NCBI RefSeq assembly: GCF_011601265.1
Contig: NZ_JAAOLX010000011.1
Location: 1-64,000 of the forward strand
Origin: Iodobacter violaceini
GTDB taxonomy: Bacteria; Pseudomonadota; Gammaproteobacteria; Burkholderiales; Chitinibacteraceae
Length of the DNA stretch: 64,000 bases
Direction of reading: 5' to 3'
Of this stretch, positions 1-8,572 are shown piece by piece. How positions within the stretch are numbered: position 1 is the stretch's first letter; each line of letters starts with the position of its first letter. The notes below the pieces were generated by a model that did no database searches, had not been told where the DNA came from, and saw only the letters and a program-made list of their open reading frames with translations. Both the position numbers and the translations under genes were made by a program.

Positions 1-27
1 TTGCCAGACACCCTAAGCCGTAACAAG

Positions 28-57
28 ACCCCCGTACTCGAAAGAGGCGGGGGTTTT
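28..57 (+). terminator. Intrinsic terminator of an upstream gene
   Basis: A seven-base-pair GC-rich stem (ACCCCCG at 28-34 pairing with CGGGGGT at 48-54) is followed by TTTT. No gene for it lies within the window, so it probably ends a plus-strand transcript from the left. It also faces the end of the minus-strand glycosyltransferase gene about 150 bases downstream. Confidence 0.7.
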
Positions 58-208
58 GCTTTGCGCGGAAGAAATGGAGCAGCAACTGGCAGTGGGGTTG
101 CTTGTTGGGTTGCGCGATAAAGCTGCTGACCCAACTTGTGCGATCTCAACCTCGCACGCAGAACTGTTATTCAATCTGCAAAAATTGTGCCCCTATATCA
201 TCAGCGGT

Positions 209-1255
209 TTATTCACCCGTGTTTGCTAGGCTGAGTGCCAGCTCGTTTTGGGCTGTGGGTGTAAATGGGTGCAAGTGTGCCAGAAACTGCTGACTGGCTG
301 CAGCCCATGAGAATTTTTCTGCGTGCTTGCGTACTTCTTCGCGGCTTAATTTTAAAGAGTCTAAGCAGGCTTTTTGCAAATCAGCATTAAGTGCGCCAGG
401 ACCATCTGCGCCAATGACATCAATCGGGCCGGTGACTGGATAAGCGGCTACGGGGCAGCCGCAGGCCATTGCTTCGAGCAGAACCAAGCCGAAAGTATCT
501 GTTTTTGATGGGAAAACAAAAGAATCGGCTGCGTTATAAACTTTGGCAAGCTCTTCCTGGCTAAGTACACCCAGCCAGTTGATATCGGGATATTTGGCGC
601 GCAATTGTGCCGCTGCAGGGCCATCTCCGCATACCCACTTAGAGCCGGGTAAATCGAGCTCTAAAAATGCTTCTATGTTTTTTTCTACGGCTACACGGCC
701 TACATAGACAAAAATAGGGTGGCGGGTTTGCAGGCGTTCTCTGTCGCCCGGGCTGAATATTTTGAGATCGACGCCGCGAGACCACATAACTACCTTTTTG
801 AAACCACGGGCTTCTAAGTCTTTTACCACAACGTGAGTAGGGGCCATGACGGCTTCTGCTGCATTATGAAAGCGGGCCAGCCAGGCGTAAGTCCATGAAA
901 GAGGAATGCCAATGCGCAGCTGTACATACTCCGGAAAACGCGAGTGATAGGCGGTGGTAAAGGGGAGCTTGTTGCGGATGCAGTAGCGGCGTGCAGACAG
1001 CCCTAAAGGGCCTTCTGTAGCGATATGGATAGCGTCCGGTTTGAATGTTTTGATGCGCTGAGCAATCTTTCTGCCAGGAAACAGGGATAGCTGAATTTCC
1101 GGGTAGGTAGGGCAGGGAATGGTTTTGAATTCGAGAGGGGAGAGCACGTCAACGATGTGACCAAGATGCTCCAACTCTTGCCGGGTTTGCTTGAGGGTGC
1201 GAACCACGCCGTTTACTTGAGGTTCCCATGCATCAGTCACAATCAAAATATTCAT
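209..1255 (-). CDS. Family 4 glycosyltransferase (group 1)
   Basis: This 348-residue protein has the two-domain GT-B layout of GT4 enzymes. The N-terminal domain opens with MNILIVTDAWEPQVNGVV, containing the acceptor-side glycine-rich turn. The C-terminal nucleotide-sugar domain begins near residue 180 (FVYVGRV) and contains FGLVLLEAMACGCPVAA at 255-271, the conserved C-terminal half of the EX7E region; the first acidic position is Asp253. GT4 enzymes of this subgroup transfer mannose or glucose from nucleotide sugars to lipid or sugar acceptors on the cytoplasmic face. Its start overlaps the stop of the LpxH-like gene by four bases (ATGA type), so the two are translationally coupled. In related betaproteobacteria this pair is common, and a joint role in glycolipid or envelope metabolism is inferred. 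The exact donor and acceptor cannot be read from the sequence. Confidence 0.85.
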   Translation of the reverse strand: MNILIVTDAWEPQVNGVVRTLKQTRQELEHLGHIVDVLSPLEFKTIPCPTYPEIQLSLFPGRKIAQRIKTFKPDAIHIATEGPLGLSARRYCIRNKLPFTTAYHSRFPEYVQLRIGIPLSWTYAWLARFHNAAEAVMAPTHVVVKDLEARGFKKVVMWSRGVDLKIFSPGDRERLQTRHPIFVYVGRVAVEKNIEAFLELDLPGSKWVCGDGPAAAQLRAKYPDINWLGVLSQEELAKVYNAADSFVFPSKTDTFGLVLLEAMACGCPVAAYPVTGPIDVIGADGPGALNADLQKACLDSLKLSREEVRKHAEKFSWAAASQQFLAHLHPFTPTAQNELALSLANTGE

Positions 1256-2070
1256 GCTGTCATTCCTTCGAAAAGGGGTGAATTAGGTGCGTACAGGTTG
1301 ATAAGTTCTGTTTGCTGCTCATGAAAGAATTTTTGCCAGGTAAGGATGCGCAATTCACCTGTTGGTAATTCAACGAGGGCGGTCAGGCTTTCTACCCAGT
1401 CGCCATCATTACAGTAGAGCACGCCATCAATTTCGCGCATTTCTGCTTTATGGATATGCCCGCAAATGACGCCATCCAGGCCGAGAGCTTTGGCTTCTGC
1501 TGCAACTGCCGTTTCAAAATTGGATACAAAACTCACTGCTGATTTCACTTTATGTTTCAGAAACTGTGACAGAGACCAATAGCCCAGGCCAAACCTTGCA
1601 CGGGCACGGTTAAACCAATGGTTTAGTTTCAATGTAATGGTATAGAGGCGGTCACCGACAATTGCCAACCATTTTGCGCATTGCACAACGCCATCAAAGC
1701 GATCGCCATGCAGTACCAGAAAGCGTTTACCATTGGCCATGGTATGGATGACTTCATCTTCGATGATGATTTCCCCAAACATCAGCCCTAAAAACTGCCT
1801 TGCACCTTCATCATGGTTGCCAGGGATATACGTTACCCTGGTGCCTTTGCGGGCTTTTCTGAGAATTTTCTGGATAACGTCATTGTGGCTTTGCTGCCAG
1901 AACCATGAGCGTTTTAAGGCCCAGCCATCGATAATGTCGCCAACCAAATAAAGATGATCGGCATCACAATGCTTGAGAAAGTCGAGTAAATAAGCAGTCT
2001 GGCAGCCTGATGTACCAAGATGGAGGTCAGAGATCCAAATGCTGCGAAACTTGAGAGTGCTCTCCGGCAT
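1252..2070 (-). CDS. LpxH-like calcineurin-family phosphoesterase
   Basis: The 272-residue protein carries the metallophosphoesterase blocks in order: SDLHLG (14-19), GDIIDGW (44-50), GNHDE (84-88), an HGD block, and GHIHKAE near the C-terminal third. These residues bind a dinuclear metal centre. It resembles the UDP-2,3-diacylglucosamine hydrolase group, which releases UMP to give lipid X in lipid A synthesis, but is longer than E. coli LpxH (about 240 residues). It belongs to the LpxH-like/LpxH2 branch often found beside a GT4 glycosyltransferase. It is the promoter-proximal gene of the pair. It may be a true LpxH or a related phosphatase acting on another lipid-linked pyrophosphate; sequence alone does not settle this. 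Confidence 0.82.
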   Translation of the reverse strand: MPESTLKFRSIWISDLHLGTSGCQTAYLLDFLKHCDADHLYLVGDIIDGWALKRSWFWQQSHNDVIQKILRKARKGTRVTYIPGNHDEGARQFLGLMFGEIIIEDEVIHTMANGKRFLVLHGDRFDGVVQCAKWLAIVGDRLYTITLKLNHWFNRARARFGLGYWSLSQFLKHKVKSAVSFVSNFETAVAAEAKALGLDGVICGHIHKAEMREIDGVLYCNDGDWVESLTALVELPTGELRILTWQKFFHEQQTELINLYAPNSPLFEGMTA

Positions 2071-2184
2071 ACTTGTAGGCTCTGGGAGGGGATTGTTAAA
2101 TCATGCCGGTTGTTTGTGACAGATCAGTGATAGGGATGTTTGGCAGTAATTAGTGATTACTTTCCACCACAAGGAGATTAAATA

Positions 2185-2391
2185 TTGGAAAAAAATCGCC
2201 CTGATTCACCATGTATTGCCGTTTGTTCAACCGCGCTTGGGGATGAAATTTGCCGTGGATGTGGCCGTAGCGTCGTCGAGGTATCGACGTGGGTCATGAT
2301 GAGTGATGAGGATAAAAATAAAATATGGGCGCGTTTGGAAGAGCAATGGCGACAAGGCGGCAAGGTTGCGCCCTGGCTTAGGGAAGGGTGA
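2185..2391 (+). CDS. DUF1289 domain protein (YdhL-like)
   Basis: A 68-residue protein with the DUF1289 signature: SPCIAVC near the N terminus and CRGCGRS about 15 residues later, giving four closely spaced cysteines that look like a small metal-binding knuckle. It ends in an Arg/Trp-rich helix typical of the family. The start is a TTG codon preceded by AAGGAGATT at a good distance. The function is unknown. It stands alone, divergent from the LpxH-like gene, with 114 bases between them. Confidence 0.85.
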   Translation: MEKNRPDSPCIAVCSTALGDEICRGCGRSVVEVSTWVMMSDEDKNKIWARLEEQWRQGGKVAPWLREG

Positions 2392-2457
2392 TACATTTCT
2401 GTGCAGGAGGGAGCCCGGCGACTCTGAATTCCCTCCTGCTAAGAGAAAAGTTGCGGC

Positions 2458-4416
2458 TTAGAAGCGTCGCTCCCAAACGCCAAATTCAACACCGTTTTCT
2501 ATCACTAAAGCGCGCCATGCATAGTGGGGCTCAAGCTGTGCCTTAAGCTGGGAGAATGCTGCCGGCCCGCGGGTTTGATCAAAGCGGCTCCACACGATAT
2601 AACGAATGTTCTGGCTGTTGAGCCATGCTTCTGCATTGGGAAGAGATGCATGATAAAAGGCACGGATCTTGCCTGCTTCCGCCTGAATAAAGGGCGCCTG
2701 ATTACGCCACAGGCTTTCATGATCTGGCCAGCCCAGTGCCGCAGGATGGCCGCTGTGCAGGGCAAAGGCACTTGCCGGTGTGTAAGAGCCTGCATCTAGC
2801 CCTTCCAGGACCACACCTTTTTCTGCCGTACGCAGGTGATTCAAAATTGCTCTGTGGGCGAAGTCATTTTTTAACCAGCCATCCCCTGCAAATTGGCCTG
2901 CACTGGTTTTGGGGTGGTAGCGCCAGTATTGAGCCTGAGGCAGAGCATAGGCGCAGATGGCGATAAGGGGGATTGCAGCCAGATATTGTTGCCAGCGCTT
3001 AGGGCTGCTGAGGGTGATTGATCCCAGTAGTATGAGCGCAGCAGGGTAAAGCCAGGACCACCATTTTAAGGTTGAGTTGAAACGGTTATAGGCGCCTGAG
3101 AGCGGATCGTCGATAAACACGAACTCCATCAGCGCCAGCAATAATAAAACGCCTGCTCCGCTCCAGAAGGCCAGCTGGTTTTTGCTTCCCTGACTAAGTG
3201 CTAAAACAGCCAGCAACAGTACAGGCCACCAGATGGCCAGGCCCTGGCGCAATGGGGTGTGATCCTCTGCTGCAACTAAGGCAAAGCCAGCAGATAAGGC
3301 ATTGGGCGCGTAGCTATTGATAAAGGGGTAGAGTAAACCCTGAGCGCAGACGGCCCCGGCGATTAAATATTTTAGGTAATAAGGTTGCCGGCCTGCCCGC
3401 CGATAGACGCACCATCCCAAGACCAGCAAGCCCTGCAAGGGCAGATTCCAGGCATTTACCGCAAGCAATAGTGGCACACTTGCGCCTAAAGCAAAGGCGA
3501 GTGGCTTTGCTTTAGCTTCATTTTCTAAACGGATGATCAGAGCGAGCGCAAAAAAGAGCAGGGCAAAGCCTGCGAGGGGAGGGTGTAAATCACCGAGGTA
3601 GATGTAATAAGACAGCGTTTCCAGAGGTAATTCTCTCGCTGTGACCCCTTCTGTTTTGGGAAAGAGTGCCTGGCCTGCTGCAGTATTGATCTGCTGATCA
3701 TAGAGCCCCGCAAACCGGGTATTCGCCCACAGCTGGGTAATGGCGGCCTGATCATTGCTTGCTGGCTCAAAAAGCACAGGGAGAAGTGGGGCGACACCTG
3801 TGCCACCCACTAAGAGCGCGGCGATGAGCAAGCCTTTTTTCCAACGTTCTGCAATAAAGTGGCTGGTGATGCTCCAGGCCAGGCTGATGGTCAGTGCGAT
3901 CGTCAGGCAAAACCCAAAGTTCATCGCCCGCCCTGCATCCAGAGCCAATACACGCCCCATTAAGGCGGTGGCGTAGTGCAAAAAGCCGTAGTAAATATCG
4001 AACCGGTAAGCGGGTAGCCAGACATCCACCGGGGGCAGCTTTGTGCCACTGATATAGTTAGATACAAAAGCCAGATCAGTAAGGTGCTCGGATTGGCCAT
4101 CAATATCGGGGAAGACAAAGCGCCAGGCAAATACATAGGCAAAGGGCAGCCAGAATGGCAGCTCATCCCGCCAGCCCCCCGTTTTCCAGTGCTTAAACAA
4201 GAGTGGAACACTGAGTAAAGTGCTGATTGGCCAGATCCAGCTTAAGCGCCCAAGACCAATGAAGTGCTCAATAAAGAAGAACCCCGTCAGCAGAGTAAGC
4301 GTTCCGGCGGCTCTTGCAAGCTGTGCATCTGCAAAGTAGTTACTAAAGAGGCGGCCAAGAGCGGCTAAGTTCACCAGTAAAATAGCGGCAGTCAGCATCA
4401 GGTAAATCAAATGCAT
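2458..4416 (-). CDS. DUF2298 (YYY)-type polytopic membrane protein
   Basis: A 652-residue very hydrophobic protein with a dozen or more predicted membrane segments and a soluble C-terminal tail of about 130 residues. Two blocks match the DUF2298 'YYY' family: LPPVDVWLPAYRFDIYYGF near residues 127-145 and GDLHPPLAGFALLFFALAL near 270-290. These resemble the loop motifs of GT-C-fold glycosyltransferases such as PMT/ArnT relatives, so a lipid-linked sugar transferase activity is possible but unproven. The start is supported by AAGGAAG ten bases upstream. It is a single gene, not in an operon with its neighbours. The family is better known from Chloroflexi and Archaea than from betaproteobacteria. 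Confidence 0.65.
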   Translation of the reverse strand: MHLIYLMLTAAILLVNLAALGRLFSNYFADAQLARAAGTLTLLTGFFFIEHFIGLGRLSWIWPISTLLSVPLLFKHWKTGGWRDELPFWLPFAYVFAWRFVFPDIDGQSEHLTDLAFVSNYISGTKLPPVDVWLPAYRFDIYYGFLHYATALMGRVLALDAGRAMNFGFCLTIALTISLAWSITSHFIAERWKKGLLIAALLVGGTGVAPLLPVLFEPASNDQAAITQLWANTRFAGLYDQQINTAAGQALFPKTEGVTARELPLETLSYYIYLGDLHPPLAGFALLFFALALIIRLENEAKAKPLAFALGASVPLLLAVNAWNLPLQGLLVLGWCVYRRAGRQPYYLKYLIAGAVCAQGLLYPFINSYAPNALSAGFALVAAEDHTPLRQGLAIWWPVLLLAVLALSQGSKNQLAFWSGAGVLLLLALMEFVFIDDPLSGAYNRFNSTLKWWSWLYPAALILLGSITLSSPKRWQQYLAAIPLIAICAYALPQAQYWRYHPKTSAGQFAGDGWLKNDFAHRAILNHLRTAEKGVVLEGLDAGSYTPASAFALHSGHPAALGWPDHESLWRNQAPFIQAEAGKIRAFYHASLPNAEAWLNSQNIRYIVWSRFDQTRGPAAFSQLKAQLEPHYAWRALVIENGVEFGVWERRF

Positions 4417-4585
4417 CGCTTGCTTCCTTATCAGTCATTTCTGACAGATTGTACATAAGTGCAAGCTTAAAATGATTTAATGCTTAGGAATGGTCTGTTT
4501 TTGCTGACAAATCATTCACTGTATTGCTAGGTTGCAGTTAAGCTAAGTGAGTACTGGGTCGCTATAAAGATGAAAAGGGGAAAAA

Positions 4586-4745
4586 GGCGGCTTGCCAACA
4601 GGGCTTGATTCCCGTCCAATTCACATTAAACAGATTATTAGGGGCACTATCTCTGCCAGAGACAGGTCAACCGGAAACATCAAATTAAAAATGCTTAGAG
4701 GATCTGCAGTGCAACCGCCTGAGAAGGATGTGGTGCTTTAAGCAC
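4586..4745 (+). other. Possible structured leader of gcr
   Basis: The 358-base gap before gcr holds no gene. Within it GGCGGCTTGC (4586-4595) can pair with GCAACCGCC (4711-4719), leaving one bulged C, to close a domain of about 130 nt. That domain contains a perfect small hairpin TCTCT-GCC-AGAGA (4650-4662). A second hairpin GTGCT/AGCAC (4733-4745) lies about 30 nt before the start codon. It does not match the riboswitch or RNA consensus sequences I compared it with (cobalamin, FMN, TPP, glycine, GEMM, fluoride). It may be chance pairing. Confidence 0.25.
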
Positions 4746-4774
4746 TCTGTAATAAATTGAACAAAGAGTACTGA

Positions 4775-6775
4775 ATGGAAAAAATACTGAAATCGATGCA
4801 GGCCGCTACGGTGGATCACGCTTTCGGGCTGCTTTGCCAGCTGATAGCTGCATTGCGCCCCGCTAAAGCTGAAAACACCACTCAGGCTGTTAATAATATT
4901 CAGGCCTTGTGCTATTTGCTGGAACAGCATATTGAATTGCGCACGGCTTTACGCCGCCATTTACTGCATTTGCTTTCAACAACAAAGCAGGTTCATCTTT
5001 ATACCGATACCGGCATTCTTTCAAATGAAAGTCTTTATGATGCACTGGTGCGGCGAATTGGCCATAGCCTGCTGCCACCGACGGTTAATTTATCCTCATT
5101 AAAAGATTTATTTGGTGCTGCGTTTAATCACCATGATGATTACGTTTGGTTTGGCAATGTGCCGCACGAGGTGTGGCAGGATTTAGGCAATGCATTGCAT
5201 TTTCATGATGAAACAGACAGAGACAGTATTAATCTGACTTTAGTGCAAATGCTCGAAGCGATTCAGGTTTTATCCTGCCGTGTTTCAGCAATAGGGCTTG
5301 AGCCTGAAATTGTAAAAAATCATCCGGATATCGAACGTTTTGAATCGCCTTTTGTGCGGCAAAATGTAGAAACACTGGCCTGGATTGAGCGTTACCGGCA
5401 AGATTTAATTCATGATGGCAAGCCTAGTGAAGATGATTTGCAAATCCGTGTATTGCTGGCTCAATGCGAAGAAGTTATTGCCAAAGTACGCAAAAATGCG
5501 GCTAAGCAGGGTGTGTCAGTGAGCTTAACATATTTGCTTATCCGCTTACGCCAGCATATTGATCGTTTGAAAACTTTACTGACTCTGGCTAATCCTGATC
5601 CATCGCCAGAAAAATCAACAACTTTACTGAATACCCTGCATGCTTTTGTAACTGCAGAAAATCGCAAATATAGTTTAAAAGACCTTTTTGCAGAAAATAC
5701 CGAATTACTGGCTTTGCAGGTCACAGAGCATGCCAGCCATACCGGCGAGCACTACATCGCTGAAACCCGTCGTGATTGGGTAGGAATGTTTAAATCGGCG
5801 GCCGGGGCGGGGATTATTGTTGGCTTTATGGCCATGCTGAAAATTCTGATTACCAAAGCACATCTGCCTTTATTGCTGGAAGCAATTGCATTTAGTTTGA
5901 ATTATGCATTTGGGTTTATGTTTATTCATATCATGCACTTTACTGTGGCAACCAAGCAGCCCGCAATGACGGCCGCTAAAATTGCAGCATCAATTCATTC
6001 TTCTGCAAAGCAAAAAGACAGCCTGGGCGAATTGGTTGAGCTGATTGTTAAAGTCTTCAGAACACAGTTTGTGGCTATTGCGGGCAATGTTTTACTGGCC
6101 ATGCCCGTGGCATTATTGATTGGTATGGCCTGGCAATGGCAATTAGGCGAGGCTTTTGTAAATACTGATAAAGCGAATCATTTGCTGCAGGATTTAAGCC
6201 CAATTGCCAGCCTGGCTATTTTTCATGCCGCTATAGCAGGTGTGTGTTTGTTTATGTCGGGGCTGATTTCTGGTTATTACGACAATAAAGCGATTTATAA
6301 CGAAATACCTGAGCGAATTGCTGCATTGCCCTGGTTAAACCGCTGGCTTGGAGCTGCCAGAACACAAAGAATAGCAAATTATATTGAGCATAATTTAGGC
6401 GCTCTGGCTGGTAATTTTTATTTTGGGATTATGCTGGGGTCAATAGGTACAATTGGTGCATTGCTGGGCTTACCAATTGATATCCGGCATATTACTTTTT
6501 CATCGGCGAATTTTTCTTTTGCTTTAGTTGCGCAAAATTTCCAGATGGACTGGTATGTCGTGGTGATCTCGCTGCTGGGCGTGGTGCTGATTGGAATGAC
6601 TAATCTTGTGATGAGCTTTACTTTAGCGCTTTGGGTTGCACTGCGTTCACGCAAGCTGTCTTTTGGTCAGACCCGGCCATTATTAGGCCAGCTTATGCGC
6701 CGTTTTTTGAAACGGCCGGCAGATTTTTTTATCCCAACAAAAGATGTAGTATCGGGCGAAACAAATGGGCATTGA
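4775..6775 (+). CDS. gcr: Gcr-type 'site-specific recombinase' membrane protein (COG4389)
   Basis: A 666-residue protein matching the family labelled 'site-specific recombinase, Gcr' in Neisseria and other betaproteobacteria. The N-terminal 340 residues are soluble and helical. The C-terminal half has about six to eight hydrophobic membrane spans (for example residues 349-365, 375-395, 430-450 and 550-640). No tyrosine- or serine-recombinase catalytic motif is visible, so the recombinase name looks unreliable and an integral membrane role is more likely. It overlaps the following oxygenase gene by 11 bases, implying co-transcription and probably coupled translation. Confidence 0.75.
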   Translation: MEKILKSMQAATVDHAFGLLCQLIAALRPAKAENTTQAVNNIQALCYLLEQHIELRTALRRHLLHLLSTTKQVHLYTDTGILSNESLYDALVRRIGHSLLPPTVNLSSLKDLFGAAFNHHDDYVWFGNVPHEVWQDLGNALHFHDETDRDSINLTLVQMLEAIQVLSCRVSAIGLEPEIVKNHPDIERFESPFVRQNVETLAWIERYRQDLIHDGKPSEDDLQIRVLLAQCEEVIAKVRKNAAKQGVSVSLTYLLIRLRQHIDRLKTLLTLANPDPSPEKSTTLLNTLHAFVTAENRKYSLKDLFAENTELLALQVTEHASHTGEHYIAETRRDWVGMFKSAAGAGIIVGFMAMLKILITKAHLPLLLEAIAFSLNYAFGFMFIHIMHFTVATKQPAMTAAKIAASIHSSAKQKDSLGELVELIVKVFRTQFVAIAGNVLLAMPVALLIGMAWQWQLGEAFVNTDKANHLLQDLSPIASLAIFHAAIAGVCLFMSGLISGYYDNKAIYNEIPERIAALPWLNRWLGAARTQRIANYIEHNLGALAGNFYFGIMLGSIGTIGALLGLPIDIRHITFSSANFSFALVAQNFQMDWYVVVISLLGVVLIGMTNLVMSFTLALWVALRSRKLSFGQTRPLLGQLMRRFLKRPADFFIPTKDVVSGETNGH

Positions 6776-7349
6776 TTTAATTCTTGATGATTTGGCAGAA
6801 CATGGCTTTACGATTGTTCCACAATTTTTAGACAGCAACGAAGTGCAAATTCTGGCTTCGGCAATGCAGGAGCGGCGGGATTTATTTCACAAGGCAGGGA
6901 TAGGCAGAAAAGAAGGCCATATCGTGCAGGAGCAAATCAGGGGCGATAATATTTGCTGGATTGATGCTAATGATCCGATTGCGGCCAGGGCATTAAGCCA
7001 GCTGGATGAATTAAAGCAAAGCCTGAATGCAGCATTGTATTTGGGATTGGATGAGCTGGAATGCCATTTTGCTGCTTATCCGGTGGGCAGTTTTTATGCG
7101 CGCCATCTGGATCAGCACCGGGGTGAAGACAGCCGGGTTGTAACGGTTGTTTTATATCTTAATCCGGAATGGACAGAACAGGACGGCGGAGAATTACGTT
7201 TATATTTAGATGAGCACCGCCATTTGGATATCCTACCTCAGGGCGGCAAGCTGGTGATTTTTTTATCTAATCGTTTTGAGCATGAAGTATTAATTAGCCA
7301 GCGGGAGCGTTTATCTTTAACCGGATGGTTTCGCCGCAGATCTATGTGA
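6765..7349 (+). CDS. 2-oxoglutarate/Fe(II) dioxygenase (prolyl-hydroxylase-like)
   Basis: A 194-residue protein with the double-stranded beta-helix signature of Fe(II)/2OG oxygenases. His114 and Asp116 (HLD) and His173 (FEHEVL) make the iron facial triad. Arg182 is placed to bind the 2OG carboxylate. GGELRLYLD and the C-terminal RLSLTGWFRRR are typical of the P4Hc (prolyl 4-hydroxylase alpha) group. The substrate is unknown; protein side-chain hydroxylation is the usual reaction in this group. It begins inside the end of gcr, so the two genes form one transcription unit. Confidence 0.83.
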   Translation: MGIDLILDDLAEHGFTIVPQFLDSNEVQILASAMQERRDLFHKAGIGRKEGHIVQEQIRGDNICWIDANDPIAARALSQLDELKQSLNAALYLGLDELECHFAAYPVGSFYARHLDQHRGEDSRVVTVVLYLNPEWTEQDGGELRLYLDEHRHLDILPQGGKLVIFLSNRFEHEVLISQRERLSLTGWFRRRSM

Positions 7350-7480
7350 TTCAGCACATAGCGGTGCCAGGGTGTAAACTTTACAATTGCCGTGGATAAA
7401 CTTATATCAGTGCTGCCGTAAAGGATGCTGTATCGATGCAAAATAACACTTTTCATTCCTTTATTACTTGGGAGTGATAT

Positions 7481-8572
7481 ATGAATTTATGCCGATGTCT
7501 TTGTGTTTTGATATTGCTATTAAGCAGCTCATCTTCGTGGGCGATTTCGGTTTTGTTTGTTAATCCAGGCAAAGAAAGTGAAACATTTTGGGTCAGCGTG
7601 AGCCAGGCGATGGCTGCAGCGGCTAAAAATCTGGGTATGGAGCTGAGAGTTGTTTATGCGGAGCGCGATCATTTGCGCATGCCTTCTTTGCTGCAGCAAA
7701 CACTGGATCAGGGCCCGAAACCGGATTATTTAATTGTGGTTAATGAAAGGCAAATGGCGCCGCCTTTACTGGCCATTGCCGAGCGGGCACGCATCCCAGT
7801 TTTGCTGGCGCTGAATGATTTAACGCCAGATCAGGTTAAGCAATTTGGTACTCCCCGTACACATTTTAAATATTGGATAGGAAGCTTATTCCCTGATAAT
7901 CAGCAGGCTGGTTATTTAACAGGTAAAGCATTATTAACCCGGCTGGTGCAGACTAAAAAACCTGCAGCCAACGGGCAATATCAATTACTGGCAATTGCAG
8001 GTGATAAGTCCACTCCTGCGTCACAGGATCGTGTACTGGGTTTACAGAGGGCGCTCAAAGAGTTTCCCAATGTGGAATTAAAGCAAATTGTTTATGGCAA
8101 TTGGGGCCGCGGGCTTGCTGCTGAGCAAATGAATGTGCTGCGTGACCGCTACCCTGATGTTGCGGCTGTCTGGTGCGCTAATGATTTGATGGCTTTTGGT
8201 GTGATTGCAAGTTTAGAGCAAAGAAAAAGCCGCAATAAAGAAGTCTTAGTTTCTGCAATTAATTATTCCAATGATGCCATTTCAATGATTAAAAATGGTC
8301 GTTTAACCGCTTTATCGGCGGGGCATTTTATGGTGGGGGCATGGAGCATGGTGCTGCTGTATGATTATGCCCATGGTCAGGATTTTAGTGGTCAGCAGGG
8401 CGCACAAATGCAATTGCCTTTATTGGGTTTAGTGAGCGCATCGAAAGCTAATTTATTTATGGATCGGTTTAGCGAAGAAGGCGTGCAAAAGATTAATTTT
8501 GCCCGTTACAGCAAAGTACTGAATCCCAAAGTAAAGCAGTATGATTTTTCTTTAGAGTCCTTATTACAATGA
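7481..8572 (+). CDS. Periplasmic type 1 (sugar-type) binding protein
   Basis: A 363-residue secreted protein with a signal peptide (hydrophobic core about 8-18, cleavage after SSSSWA at residue 21). The mature part has the Peripla_BP_4/LacI-like fold: SVLFVNPGKESETFW at the first strand, a hinge region near DKSTPASQDRVLGL, and WCANDLMAFGVIASL, the typical ligand-pocket helix. No ABC ATPase or permease is adjacent. Its stop overlaps the start of the following membrane GGDEF gene (ATGA), so it most likely presents ligand to that sensor rather than to a transporter. A good ribosome-binding site (TGGGAGTG) precedes the ATG. The ligand cannot be deduced. Confidence 0.8.
   Translation: MNLCRCLCVLILLLSSSSSWAISVLFVNPGKESETFWVSVSQAMAAAAKNLGMELRVVYAERDHLRMPSLLQQTLDQGPKPDYLIVVNERQMAPPLLAIAERARIPVLLALNDLTPDQVKQFGTPRTHFKYWIGSLFPDNQQAGYLTGKALLTRLVQTKKPAANGQYQLLAIAGDKSTPASQDRVLGLQRALKEFPNVELKQIVYGNWGRGLAAEQMNVLRDRYPDVAAVWCANDLMAFGVIASLEQRKSRNKEVLVSAINYSNDAISMIKNGRLTALSAGHFMVGAWSMVLLYDYAHGQDFSGQQGAQMQLPLLGLVSASKANLFMDRFSEEGVQKINFARYSKVLNPKVKQYDFSLESLLQ

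Noticed and set aside
102-293. 63-codon plus-strand frame at the left edge
   Set aside because: It partly overlaps the end of the glycosyltransferase on the other strand and shows no domain or start signal.
4775-6775. Mobile element suggested by the name 'site-specific recombinase'
   Set aside because: No integrase or resolvase catalytic residues, no attachment sites or flanking repeats, and many membrane spans.
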